Below are positions 1-6,381 of a stretch of 6,932 nt of DNA, one piece after another. Position numbers and translations under genes: made by a program. The notes beneath the pieces are model-generated. The model was not told the DNA's origin and searched no databases. It worked only from the letters and a program-made list of their open reading frames with translations. The DNA is from Flavobacteriales bacterium UBA4585 (GTDB lineage: Bacteria > Bacteroidota > Bacteroidia > Flavobacteriales > Schleiferiaceae). How positions within the stretch are numbered: the first letter of the stretch is position 1; each line of letters opens with the position of its first letter. The DNA lies in assembly GCA_949487015.1 (NCBI GenBank), contig CATAQZ010000031.1, forward strand, positions 1 to 6,932, written 5' to 3'.

Positions 1-1037
1 GCGATCAAGCTGATGCTTTGTTGAACCACACTTCTACGGCAATCACCAAAGACTCTTTGGCGATTTTACCTTCTGGCAACTTTGTCACGGAATCTTTCAC
101 AGAATCTAACCGCAGTATCCAAGTAATGAACTCACTTCAGCGCCTATACGGAACTGGACGTTTGGCCAACACTGGATACTTAAGCATACTTCCCATTGAC
201 CAGGGAATCGAACACAGCGCGGGTGCTTCATTTGCACCGAACCCTATGTTCTTCGACCCTGAAAACATCGTTAAGATGGCGATTGACGCGGAATGTAATG
301 CGGTAGCTTCTACCTACGGTGTATTGGCCACTGTGGCACGTAAGTACGCGCACAAAATTCCGTTTGTTGTGAAAATCAATCACAACGAATACCTCTCTCA
401 CCCAAATACATTCTTACAAAGCCCGTACGGATCTGTAGATGAAGCGTGGAACATGGGAGCGTGTGCTGTAGGTGCGACTATTTACTTTGGTCACCCTCAA
501 AGCCGCGAAATGATTGAGCAAGTTGCAGCGGCATTCGAACGTGCGCATGAACTAGGCATGGCAACCATCTTGTGGTGTTATACGCGTAATGATGCCTTTA
601 AAGTGGACGGCGTGGATTACCACACTTCAGCAGATTTATCGTCTCAGGCAATTCACTTGGGCGTTACAATCCAGGCCGATATCATTAAGCAAAAGCTTCC
701 CACCAATAATGGTGGCTACAATGCTACTGGTCACGGTAAAACGCATCCTAAGGTGTATTCTGAGTTGACTACAGATAACCCGATTGATTTAACGCGTTAC
801 CAAGTGTTGAACAGCTACAATGGTCGCATTGGTGTGATCAATTCTGGTGGTGCTTCAACGGGTAATGACGCGAATGATTTAAGCGAAGCTGTATTAACCG
901 CAGTAGTTAATAAGCGTGCAGGTGGCCAAGGTCTTATATTAGGACGTAAGGCTTTCCAGAAAGAATATAAAGACGGTCTTTCGTTGTTGCGCGCCGTACA
1001 AGACGTTTACCTCAACGACGATATTACCATCTCGTAA
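1..1037 (+). CDS. fbaB: Class I fructose-bisphosphate aldolase (FbaB/DhnA type), 5'-truncated by window edge
   Basis: Cytoplasmic enzyme that reversibly cleaves fructose 1,6-bisphosphate to dihydroxyacetone phosphate and glyceraldehyde 3-phosphate through a lysine Schiff base, serving glycolysis or gluconeogenesis. The reading frame is open to the left edge (first full codon at 3), giving 344 visible residues. Alignment from memory with the 350-residue E. coli FbaB suggests only about ten N-terminal residues are missing, so the TTG codons at 18 and 21 are probably internal leucines, not the start. Landmarks seen: TGYLSILPIDQGIEHSAGAS (codons from 171), NAVASTYGVLA, KINHNE, GATIYFG, AFERAHELGMATILW, and ADIIKQK, whose first lysine (codon 687-689) is the probable Schiff-base residue. 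VINSGGAS and LILGRKAF near the C-terminus are the expected phosphate-binding loops. The frame is intact to TAA at 1035-1037, with a terminator 23 bases downstream. It is unrelated in sequence to the zinc-dependent class II aldolases. Confidence 0.96.
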   Translation, partial: DQADALLNHTSTAITKDSLAILPSGNFVTESFTESNRSIQVMNSLQRLYGTGRLANTGYLSILPIDQGIEHSAGASFAPNPMFFDPENIVKMAIDAECNAVASTYGVLATVARKYAHKIPFVVKINHNEYLSHPNTFLQSPYGSVDEAWNMGACAVGATIYFGHPQSREMIEQVAAAFERAHELGMATILWCYTRNDAFKVDGVDYHTSADLSSQAIHLGVTIQADIIKQKLPTNNGGYNATGHGKTHPKVYSELTTDNPIDLTRYQVLNSYNGRIGVINSGGASTGNDANDLSEAVLTAVVNKRAGGQGLILGRKAFQKEYKDGLSLLRAVQDVYLNDDITIS

Positions 1038-1060
1038 GGCAATCGATAGAATTTCAAAGC

Positions 1061-1096
1061 AAAAGGGCACTCTTCTTACCGATGAGTGCCCTTTTT
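1061..1096 (+). terminator. Rho-independent terminator of the aldolase gene
   Basis: The sequence shows a 12-base-pair perfect stem: AAAAGGGCACTC (1061-1072) pairs with GAGTGCCCTTTT (1084-1095) around an 11-base loop, and the descending arm runs into five T residues (1092-1096). It begins 23 bases after the aldolase stop codon and ends 43 bases before the accD ATG. It should largely separate the two transcription units, although leaky read-through cannot be excluded. Confidence 0.88.
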
Positions 1097-1124
1097 AGCT
1101 ACTTTAGCACCCTACAAACTGCAC

Positions 1125-1130
1125 AGAGGA
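1125..1130 (+). promoter_or_regulatory. Probable ribosome binding site of accD
   Basis: AGAGGA lies 9 bases before the ATG at 1140 and is the only purine-rich Shine-Dalgarno-like stretch in the short leader. It supports the ATG at 1140 over the in-frame GTG at 1086, which sits inside the terminator hairpin and has no such site. Shine-Dalgarno pairing is often weak in Bacteroidota, so the site is supporting evidence only. A loose match to the Bacteroidota -7 element (TAnnTTTG) is TACTTTAG at 1100-1107, but I see no convincing upstream TTG box. Confidence 0.45.
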
Positions 1131-1139
1131 ACAAAAACT

Positions 1140-1985
1140 ATGGGTTGGTTTAAAAGAACTGAGGTGGGTATTACCACCGAAACCAAAGACAAAAAGGAAA
1201 CCCCTGATGGGCTTTGGCACAAATGTCCAAAATGTAAGGTAATCGTTAGTGTGGACGACCACGCAGCGGAGCTTTGGACTTGCGGAAATTGCGGGCATCA
1301 CGACCGTATTAATGCGAAAGAATATTTCGAAATTCTCTTCGACGGCGGCATCTTTACTGAACTCGACTCAGAAATGGTGAGTAAGGATCCGTTAAAGTTT
1401 GAAGATACTAAGCCCTATGTCGATCGACTTAAGGCGGGTCAAAAGAAGTCAGGGCTCAAAGATGCCATCACCACTGGATATGGTGATATGAACGGAAGAC
1501 CTATAGTCGTAGCCTGTATGAACTTTAATTTCATCGGCGGTTCCATGGGTTCTGTTGTAGGAGAGAAAATTGCGCGTGCAATGGATAAGAGTTTAGAAAC
1601 AGGTGCGCCTTTTATTATGATTTCTAAATCTGGTGGCGCACGTATGATGGAAGCCGCTTTCTCCTTGATGCAGATGGCTAAAACTTCCGCAAAGATTGCG
1701 CTACTCGACGATAAAAAGATTCCATACATCTCCTTCTTGACAGATCCAACTACAGGTGGTGTTACTGCTTCTTATGCAATGCTTGGTGATATTAACATTG
1801 CTGAACCTAATGCACTAATTGGATTTGCCGGCCCGCGTGTCGTGAAAGAAACCATTGGAAAAGATCTACCTGAAGGATTCCAACGCTCTGAATTCCTTCT
1901 AGAGCACGGATTCTTGGATTTCATCGTAGAGCGTAAATCATTGAAAACAAGATTGACGCAGTACTTAAATATGGTCATGAGCTAA
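1140..1985 (+). CDS. accD: Acetyl-CoA carboxylase carboxyltransferase subunit beta
   Basis: Beta subunit of the carboxyltransferase that, with AccA, moves the carboxyl group from carboxybiotin on AccB to acetyl-CoA, giving malonyl-CoA for fatty-acid synthesis in the cytoplasm. Translation from 1140 gives 281 residues beginning MGWFKR, typical for AccD (E. coli about 304). An N-terminal Cys4 zinc ribbon is complete (C29, C32, C48, C51). The crotonase-like core follows: FIGGSMGSVVGEKIARAMD (131-149), SKSGGARMMEA (162-172), with backbone-amide oxyanion-hole glycines, DPTTGGVTASYAM (202-214) and EPNALIGFAGPRVV (222-235). The C-terminus ERKSLKTRL matches the family. An upstream GTG (1086) would add 18 residues unlike any AccD N-terminus. 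accA is not in the window, which is usual, since the two subunits are commonly unlinked. Transcription probably starts within the 43 bases after the aldolase terminator or comes from read-through. Confidence 0.97.
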   Translation: MGWFKRTEVGITTETKDKKETPDGLWHKCPKCKVIVSVDDHAAELWTCGNCGHHDRINAKEYFEILFDGGIFTELDSEMVSKDPLKFEDTKPYVDRLKAGQKKSGLKDAITTGYGDMNGRPIVVACMNFNFIGGSMGSVVGEKIARAMDKSLETGAPFIMISKSGGARMMEAAFSLMQMAKTSAKIALLDDKKIPYISFLTDPTTGGVTASYAMLGDINIAEPNALIGFAGPRVVKETIGKDLPEGFQRSEFLLEHGFLDFIVERKSLKTRLTQYLNMVMS

Positions 1986-2005
1986 GTAAATGCCCTGCCG
2001 ATTAT

Positions 2006-2039
2006 AAAAAAAGCCCCGAGCGTTGCTCGGGGCTTTTTT
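2006..2039. terminator. Bidirectional terminator between convergent accD and creD
   Basis: The stem GCCCCGAG(C) at 2013-2021 pairs with (G)CTCGGGGC at 2025-2033. It is flanked by seven A residues on the left (2006-2012) and six T residues on the right (2034-2039), which extend the pairing. Either strand therefore gives a GC-rich hairpin followed by a U-tract. It sits 20 bases after the accD stop and 2 bases before the creD stop, so one hairpin can end both convergent transcripts. Confidence 0.93.
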
Positions 2040-2041
2040 CG

Positions 2042-3334
2042 TTATTCTTCCTCCCATTTTATCTGCCTTGAAATAAACATGATTCCGGCAAGTATCACAA
2101 ACAACCCTAAGCTTCCTGCGAGCAAGGCAAAGTCTTTTAATTGGATGAGAATAAAGATAAAACTGTACAACAGGGTCAACGTGGCCGCTACATAAGTGGC
2201 AAGTTTTGTACTACTCAAAACGCTTCTTGCGTAGAAGAATTCCATGAGAACAGTCATAAGCGCTGCCACTAGGTAGGCGGCATTAAAACCGATGTGCTCT
2301 GAAAAAGACAAAAGCAAAGTGTAAAATAATACTAAAGCCAGTCCCACGAGTACATATTGCAATGCATTGACCTTTGCGCCCTTGATAAGTTCAGAGAAAT
2401 AGAACACCATAAAAGTCAGTGCAATGATCAAAATGGCGTATTTGGCAACACGATTCGATTTGCTATAATTGTCTACCGTTTTCACAAATTCCGTCCCGAA
2501 ATAATCCTTCGTAGGGGTGTATTGCTTTCCAATCCATGATTGTGGAAAGTTTCTATTGAGATGGCTAACCTCCCAAAGCGCAGAAAAACCATCTGCTTTA
2601 GGCTCGTATTTAGTAGTTGCGAAACTACCTTCAAAATTAGGCTCAACCCAGGGACTTATCATAGCAAACGTTGTCTGTTTCCCTAAGGGTACAACTGAAA
2701 AGCGGCGACTGCCACGGAGCTTGGTAGAAAATTCAAACTGAAGCAAATCCTCGTCGTTTATAGCAACTGAACTATGTACACCACTCCAATAAATATCATT
2801 CGTTACCAACCCGGAACTCAGAGGCAAGGATGTGTCGTTCCATTTAAAATCGAAAGCGCCTTCTACACCTCTTAAATCAGATATCCCAATATTGAGCGTG
2901 ACCTTATCCCAATGGATATGTTTAGGATCTACACCCACTTTAGTCCAGTCGGGAAGCTTAAATTCACCTTGCATATTCGCATTACCTCGATAAACAATAG
3001 CCTCATAGATGCCTAATTTTCTTGTTTCCGGCTGTACATCTACCTCGCCATCTAAATACTCAGGCAATACGTATAAATATTTTCGAGCATAGCTTATTTC
3101 TTCCGTTCCGTCAGAATTGGTAACTGTATATGGAGCATCAAAAGGCACTGTGAGGTACGGTCCTACAAGCATTTGCTCTCCGCCCCAAACACTGGTCATT
3201 TCGTTGATTGCGTTTTCTTGAGTGTATTCGCGTTCACGAATAAGATTTTGAATTAACTCCGCGGGAATTAATAATAGTAGTGCCAGTAAAGCCACTGCCA
3301 GCATTTTAAACATCGGTTTTTGAATAAGTTTCAT
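2042..3334 (-). CDS. creD: CreD family inner-membrane protein
   Basis: Member of the CreD (inner membrane protein, COG4452-type) family; biochemical role unknown. In Gammaproteobacteria creD is a CreBC-regulated gene linked to envelope integrity and beta-lactam or colicin responses; whether that applies here is not known. The 430-residue protein (E. coli about 450) has an N-terminal transmembrane segment (about 9-29), then a large predicted periplasmic domain (about 30-295) opening with the family signature ERxxxxxxAxxEMTSVWGxxQxLVGPYLTVPF. Five helices follow (about 296-315, 324-344, 350-368, 377-398, 401-422). Family motifs seen include VDNYSKSNRVAKYAILIIALTF, split here as VDNYSKSNRVAKYA then ILIIALTF, and LQYVLVGLALVLFYTLLL then SFSEHIGF. 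The ATG at 3334 is preceded by AAAGGA at 7-base spacing. The gene is separated from the upstream peptidase by a terminator, so it is probably its own unit. No creBC-like or winged-helix regulator gene is adjacent in this window. Confidence 0.95.
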   Translation of the reverse strand: MKLIQKPMFKMLAVALLALLLLIPAELIQNLIREREYTQENAINEMTSVWGGEQMLVGPYLTVPFDAPYTVTNSDGTEEISYARKYLYVLPEYLDGEVDVQPETRKLGIYEAIVYRGNANMQGEFKLPDWTKVGVDPKHIHWDKVTLNIGISDLRGVEGAFDFKWNDTSLPLSSGLVTNDIYWSGVHSSVAINDEDLLQFEFSTKLRGSRRFSVVPLGKQTTFAMISPWVEPNFEGSFATTKYEPKADGFSALWEVSHLNRNFPQSWIGKQYTPTKDYFGTEFVKTVDNYSKSNRVAKYAILIIALTFMVFYFSELIKGAKVNALQYVLVGLALVLFYTLLLSFSEHIGFNAAYLVAALMTVLMEFFYARSVLSSTKLATYVAATLTLLYSFIFILIQLKDFALLAGSLGLFVILAGIMFISRQIKWEEE

Positions 3335-3341
3335 AGGTGTA

Positions 3342-3347
3342 TCCTTT
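3342..3347 (-). promoter_or_regulatory. Probable ribosome binding site of creD
   Basis: On the minus strand AAAGGA ends 7 bases before the creD ATG, supporting the start at 3334. It overlaps an A/T-rich near-palindrome (CTTTAATTAAGG on the plus strand, about 3344-3355). The rest of the 3335-3412 leader contains a minus-strand TTGACG but no well-placed -10 or Bacteroidota -7 partner, so I do not call a promoter. Confidence 0.45.
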
Positions 3348-3412
3348 AATTAAGGTTGAAACGTCAAGGACTCCGGCTTGAGTGTGCACGAAGCGCCAAT
3401 AATTTGTTAAAG

Positions 3413-3443
3413 AAAAAAGCCCCAAGCAATGCTCGGGGCTTTT
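3413..3443 (-). terminator. Terminator of the DUF6702-HupE-M1 peptidase run
   Basis: In minus-strand RNA the stem GCCCCGAGC pairs with GCUUGGGGC around a 3-base loop and is followed by six U residues (complement of A3413-3418). One position is a G-U wobble on the minus strand but an A-C mismatch on the plus strand (3424 against 3434). The U-tract is also longer on the minus side (six against four). Both facts point to minus-strand use. It lies 28 bases past the peptidase stop codon and upstream of creD, so it separates the two units. The stem is nearly identical to the one at 2013-2033. Confidence 0.88.
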
Positions 3444-3471
3444 CTATCAATACTAAACTGAAATCGCTCTG

Positions 3472-5805
3472 TTATTCCGCTTTGACACGCGCTTCGCGCA
3501 TGGGATTAGAGCGACCATTACGTTGCCAACGACTGGTTGCACCTCTGGAATACACATCAAACTTACTAGGCTCTTGCATTGCAGGCCAGTAATTATCACT
3601 GCGGTCCGTATCTGCCATCTCCAAGAATGGATCAAGGGTGATCTGGACTACCGGCTGCGTAAAATTGAACCACTTTGTGAATTCATCTTCATTCTTAAGC
3701 CAAACCTCAGCAGGTATGCGTTTGACTTCTTCTGTTCCGTCTTCCAATGTGAAACGCAAGACTAAAGGCATGAGAAGTCCACCTTGATTTTCAAAGGTAA
3801 CCCCATAGAAATGATACCCAGCATCCAGTAGCGCAGCTTCCTCCTCGCTCAAGCCTGCGCGGTAACGATCGTAAGCTTCTCTGTCTGCAGCAGATACTTC
3901 AAACGGGTTGTAACTATTATAAAAATCGCGCGTTGCAGGTACTTCGTCTACCATCGTGCGAATAACTTCATTTCTAGCGCGTCCAACGTGATCATTTGCT
4001 CTACGGTCTTTTTCTGCTTCAAAAGGCTTCTCCACATCTGGATTTTTAGTGGACATCTGGTACCATTGTACATCTTTAATGGCAATATCTACATGATCAG
4101 TGGTATAGAACCATCCGCGCCAGAACCAATCCAAATCTACACCAGATGCATCCTCCATAGTACGGAATAGATCTGCTGGAGTTGGATGCTTGAAGGCCCA
4201 TCTACGGCTGTATTCTTTAAACGCATAATCGAATAATTCACGACCCATCACAGTTTCACGTAGAATGTTAAGCGCTGTAGCTGGTTTACCGTAGGCATTG
4301 TTACCAAACTGTAGAATGGATTCAGAATTGGTCATAATAGGAACAATCTGCTCTTTAGGGCCACTCATGTAAGGAACAATTTTAGCCGCAGGTCCACGAC
4401 GCGAAGGGTAATCGTGATCCCACTCTTGCTCTGTGAGGTATTGTACAAAGGTATTTAGACCTTCATCCATCCAAGTCCATTGACGTTCATCAGAATTAAT
4501 GATCATCGGAAAGAAATTATGGCCTACTTCGTGAATAATCACCCCGATCATACCGTATTTCGTTCCCTCACTATACGTACCGTCTGCCTCTGGACGACCC
4601 CCGTTGAAACAAATCATAGGGTACTCCATTCCTATCCACTTTGTATGTACAGATATGGCCTTGTGGTAAGGATAGTCGATTGTAAACTTAGAATATACTT
4701 TAAGTGTATGGGCAACAACGCGCGTAGAGTATTGCTCCCACAAAGGATTCCCCTCTTTTGGGTAGTAACTCATTGCCATGGTCGTTTTGCCGCTGATGTC
4801 CACAGCCTGAGCATCCCAAATAAATTTTCGAGAAGTTGCAAAGGCAAAATCACGAACATTTTCAGCTTCAAATGTCCATGTTTTGGTGCTTGTAGCTTTG
4901 TTTTTTTCAGCAGCTTCAGCCTCCTCTTGAGTAACGATGATTACTGGATCATCGTAGCTTTTCTTAGCTTTTGCGAGACGAGCACGTTGCTTTGAAGATA
5001 ATATTCGCGAAGCATTCATCAATTCTCCCGTAGAAGCAACAATGTGATCTGAAGGAACAGTGATATCGACTTTATAGTCACCGAAGGGTAATGTAAATTC
5101 ACCTTGACCTAAAAACTGTTTGTTCTGCCATCCTTCAACATCGTTATAAACGGCCATGCGCGGAAAGAACTGAGCAATAGTGTAGAGGTAATTATCTTCC
5201 TCTTCGAAATATTCATAACCAGAACGGCCTCCGATATCCATACGGTCGTTGATATTGAACCACCATTTGATCTTAAAGCTGAATTTTTGTCCTTGACGTA
5301 TTGGCGTCGGAAGGTCAACTCGCATCATCGTGTTATTGACAGTGTACGGTAAATTGGCGCCGGAAGTGGTCTTTACGTAAGCCAATTTAAAACCGCCATC
5401 AAAATCGTAAAATTGATTGTTTTTTAATTGGTTAAACGCCGTTTGTGGCGTAGCACCGCGCTGATTGAAAATACCGCCCGTTTTAATTTGTTGCGTTGTG
5501 CTGTTTTGAGCGCGCATGTTTTGATCCAATTGGACCCACAAATAACGCAGCTCGTCCGGACTATTGTTTGTATACGTTATCGTCTCTTCCCCATAAATAC
5601 GTTGGGTTTCATCGTCCAAAGTAATGGACATATCATAGTCCGCACGTTGCTGATAATATTCATGACCTGGCGCACCAGAGGCTGTTCTATAAACGTTTGG
5701 AGTGGGAAGTTCCTGTCCCAATTGACGGAACTTTGAGGTGTTCACATTTTGCGCATTTAACGCAAACGCTGCAAGTGCCAAAAGGCTGAGGGCTAATTTT
5801 CTCAT
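3472..5805 (-). CDS. Exported M1-family (gluzincin) zinc metallopeptidase
   Basis: A 777-residue protein with a typical signal peptide (MRKLALSLLALAAFALNAQ, cleavage probably near residue 18-20), so expected in the periplasm or envelope. No lipobox cysteine and no recognisable C-terminal type IX sorting domain are visible. An N-terminal beta domain (about 50-265) leads to the gluzincin catalytic domain. HEVGH (425-429) supplies two zinc-binding histidines and the general base E426. The third ligand E448 lies in WMDEGLN with exactly the 18-residue spacing expected for M1. Y505 in NNAYGKPATALNILR is the likely catalytic tyrosine. The exopeptidase motif GxMEN appears as IGMEYP (391-396), lacking the usual Asn, as I recall for a Bacteroidota branch of uncharacterised M1 proteins. 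A charged insert (about 270-305, rich in K, E and A) and a roughly 200-residue C-terminal region follow the family pattern. Aminopeptidase activity and substrate are not established. It is the last gene of a tight run, 12 bases after the HupE-family gene. Confidence 0.94.
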   Translation of the reverse strand: MRKLALSLLALAAFALNAQNVNTSKFRQLGQELPTPNVYRTASGAPGHEYYQQRADYDMSITLDDETQRIYGEETITYTNNSPDELRYLWVQLDQNMRAQNSTTQQIKTGGIFNQRGATPQTAFNQLKNNQFYDFDGGFKLAYVKTTSGANLPYTVNNTMMRVDLPTPIRQGQKFSFKIKWWFNINDRMDIGGRSGYEYFEEEDNYLYTIAQFFPRMAVYNDVEGWQNKQFLGQGEFTLPFGDYKVDITVPSDHIVASTGELMNASRILSSKQRARLAKAKKSYDDPVIIVTQEEAEAAEKNKATSTKTWTFEAENVRDFAFATSRKFIWDAQAVDISGKTTMAMSYYPKEGNPLWEQYSTRVVAHTLKVYSKFTIDYPYHKAISVHTKWIGMEYPMICFNGGRPEADGTYSEGTKYGMIGVIIHEVGHNFFPMIINSDERQWTWMDEGLNTFVQYLTEQEWDHDYPSRRGPAAKIVPYMSGPKEQIVPIMTNSESILQFGNNAYGKPATALNILRETVMGRELFDYAFKEYSRRWAFKHPTPADLFRTMEDASGVDLDWFWRGWFYTTDHVDIAIKDVQWYQMSTKNPDVEKPFEAEKDRRANDHVGRARNEVIRTMVDEVPATRDFYNSYNPFEVSAADREAYDRYRAGLSEEEAALLDAGYHFYGVTFENQGGLLMPLVLRFTLEDGTEEVKRIPAEVWLKNEDEFTKWFNFTQPVVQITLDPFLEMADTDRSDNYWPAMQEPSKFDVYSRGATSRWQRNGRSNPMREARVKAE

Positions 5806-5817
5806 GTGTAGGATATG

Positions 5818-6381
5818 TTAAGCGCCAAAAACTTCTGGAAGTCGGTTCAAAATCATTTGAACACTAAGAGTTAAAACAACTCCAGAAAGCAACCAGCGAT
5901 ACACACCGCTACGGCCACCAAATTTTTGGAAAATCGAATATACAAAAAGCAGACAGAGTACGACGGCTATTTGCCCGGCCTCAATACCCGCGTTAAAAGG
6001 TATCCAAGCCCACCAAAAGGACTCGCTTTGTGCAATGAATGTATAATAGGAACCGAAACCAAAACCATGTATTAAACCAAATAGTCCCGCTATCCACATT
6101 CCTTGCGACAGAACTTTGAATCCAGTAATTAAATGAACCATCACTGTTAGTGCGATGGTTAGTGCGATGGCTAGCTCCACCCAAGCAGACGGTAAAGTAA
6201 CCCAGTCAAGTGCTGAAATGGCAAGCGATATACTATGCCCCACTGTAAACGCCGTAATCCATTTTAAAGTGGGCTTCCACAATGAAAAACTTAAGGGCAA
6301 TGTAAGCGCGAGCAAAAACAACATGTGGTCGTAGCCCTGTAGATCCGTTATATGGCGAATGCCTAAGTTGAAGTAAAACAT
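5818..6381 (-). CDS. HupE/UreJ-family integral membrane protein
   Basis: A 187-residue protein with about six predicted transmembrane helices (approximately 18-36, 42-60, 66-87, 94-113, 133-152, 160-179). It matches the HupE/UreJ_2 pattern: an N-terminal LGIRHITDLQGYDHMLFLLAL block (residues 6-26) carrying H10, D18 and H19; AFTVGHS with H49; an acidic VELAIALT helix with E69; LIHGFGFG with H105; and PFNAGIEAGQ with N130 and E134. HupE and UreJ proteins elsewhere act in nickel or cobalt uptake for hydrogenase or urease. No hydrogenase or urease gene is visible here, so the substrate is unknown. The ATG shares one base with the upstream stop (TAATG), suggesting translational coupling. No Shine-Dalgarno-like site is visible. 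A perfect 12-base tandem duplication lies within helix 3. Confidence 0.9.
   Translation of the reverse strand: MFYFNLGIRHITDLQGYDHMLFLLALTLPLSFSLWKPTLKWITAFTVGHSISLAISALDWVTLPSAWVELAIALTIALTVMVHLITGFKVLSQGMWIAGLFGLIHGFGFGSYYTFIAQSESFWWAWIPFNAGIEAGQIAVVLCLLFVYSIFQKFGGRSGVYRWLLSGVVLTLSVQMILNRLPEVFGA
6146..6169. repeat. Perfect 12-base tandem duplication inside the HupE-family gene
   Basis: GTTAGTGCGATG occurs twice without interruption (6146-6157 and 6158-6169). It is in frame and encodes IALT-IALT (residues 72-79) in the third transmembrane helix. The identical codons in both copies make it a true nucleotide repeat and not just a protein-level resemblance. Its length, a multiple of three, would keep the frame open if the copy number changed. 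Confidence 0.9.

Noticed and set aside
18..23. TTG codons as the start of the aldolase
   Set aside because: The frame is open upstream to the window edge (residues DQADA precede), and the preceding residues align with the N-terminus of known FbaB, so the real start lies outside the window.
1086..1139. Upstream in-frame GTG start that would extend AccD by 18 residues
   Set aside because: The GTG lies inside the descending arm of the aldolase terminator, has no ribosome binding site, and the added residues do not resemble any AccD N-terminus. The ATG at 1140 with AGAGGA upstream gives the standard protein.
1439..1729. Minus-strand open frames inside accD (1104-1301, 1439-1729, 1772-1978)
   Set aside because: All are antisense to the highly conserved accD coding sequence, with no start context or family resemblance.
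3335..3412. Sigma-70-like TTGACG in the creD leader on the minus strand
   Set aside because: At 17-base spacing the partner would be GGATAC, which overlaps the ribosome binding site, and no TAnnTTTG element follows. It is not enough to call a promoter.
3356..3592. A 78-codon plus-strand open frame spanning the creD leader, the terminator and the peptidase 3' end
   Set aside because: It reads straight through the terminator hairpin and is antisense to the peptidase C-terminus; its composition does not look like a protein and no family is recognised.
4480..4995. A 171-codon open frame on the plus strand
   Set aside because: It lies wholly antisense to the conserved catalytic part of the M1 peptidase (including the HEVGH region), has no recognisable domain and no convincing ribosome binding site. 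It is a shadow of a strongly conserved gene.
6136..6160. Inverted repeat AACCATC / GATGGTT with an 11-base spacer
   Set aside because: It falls within the HupE-family coding sequence and arises partly from the tandem repeat and its neighbouring codons; there is no U-tract and no reason to see a regulatory hairpin.
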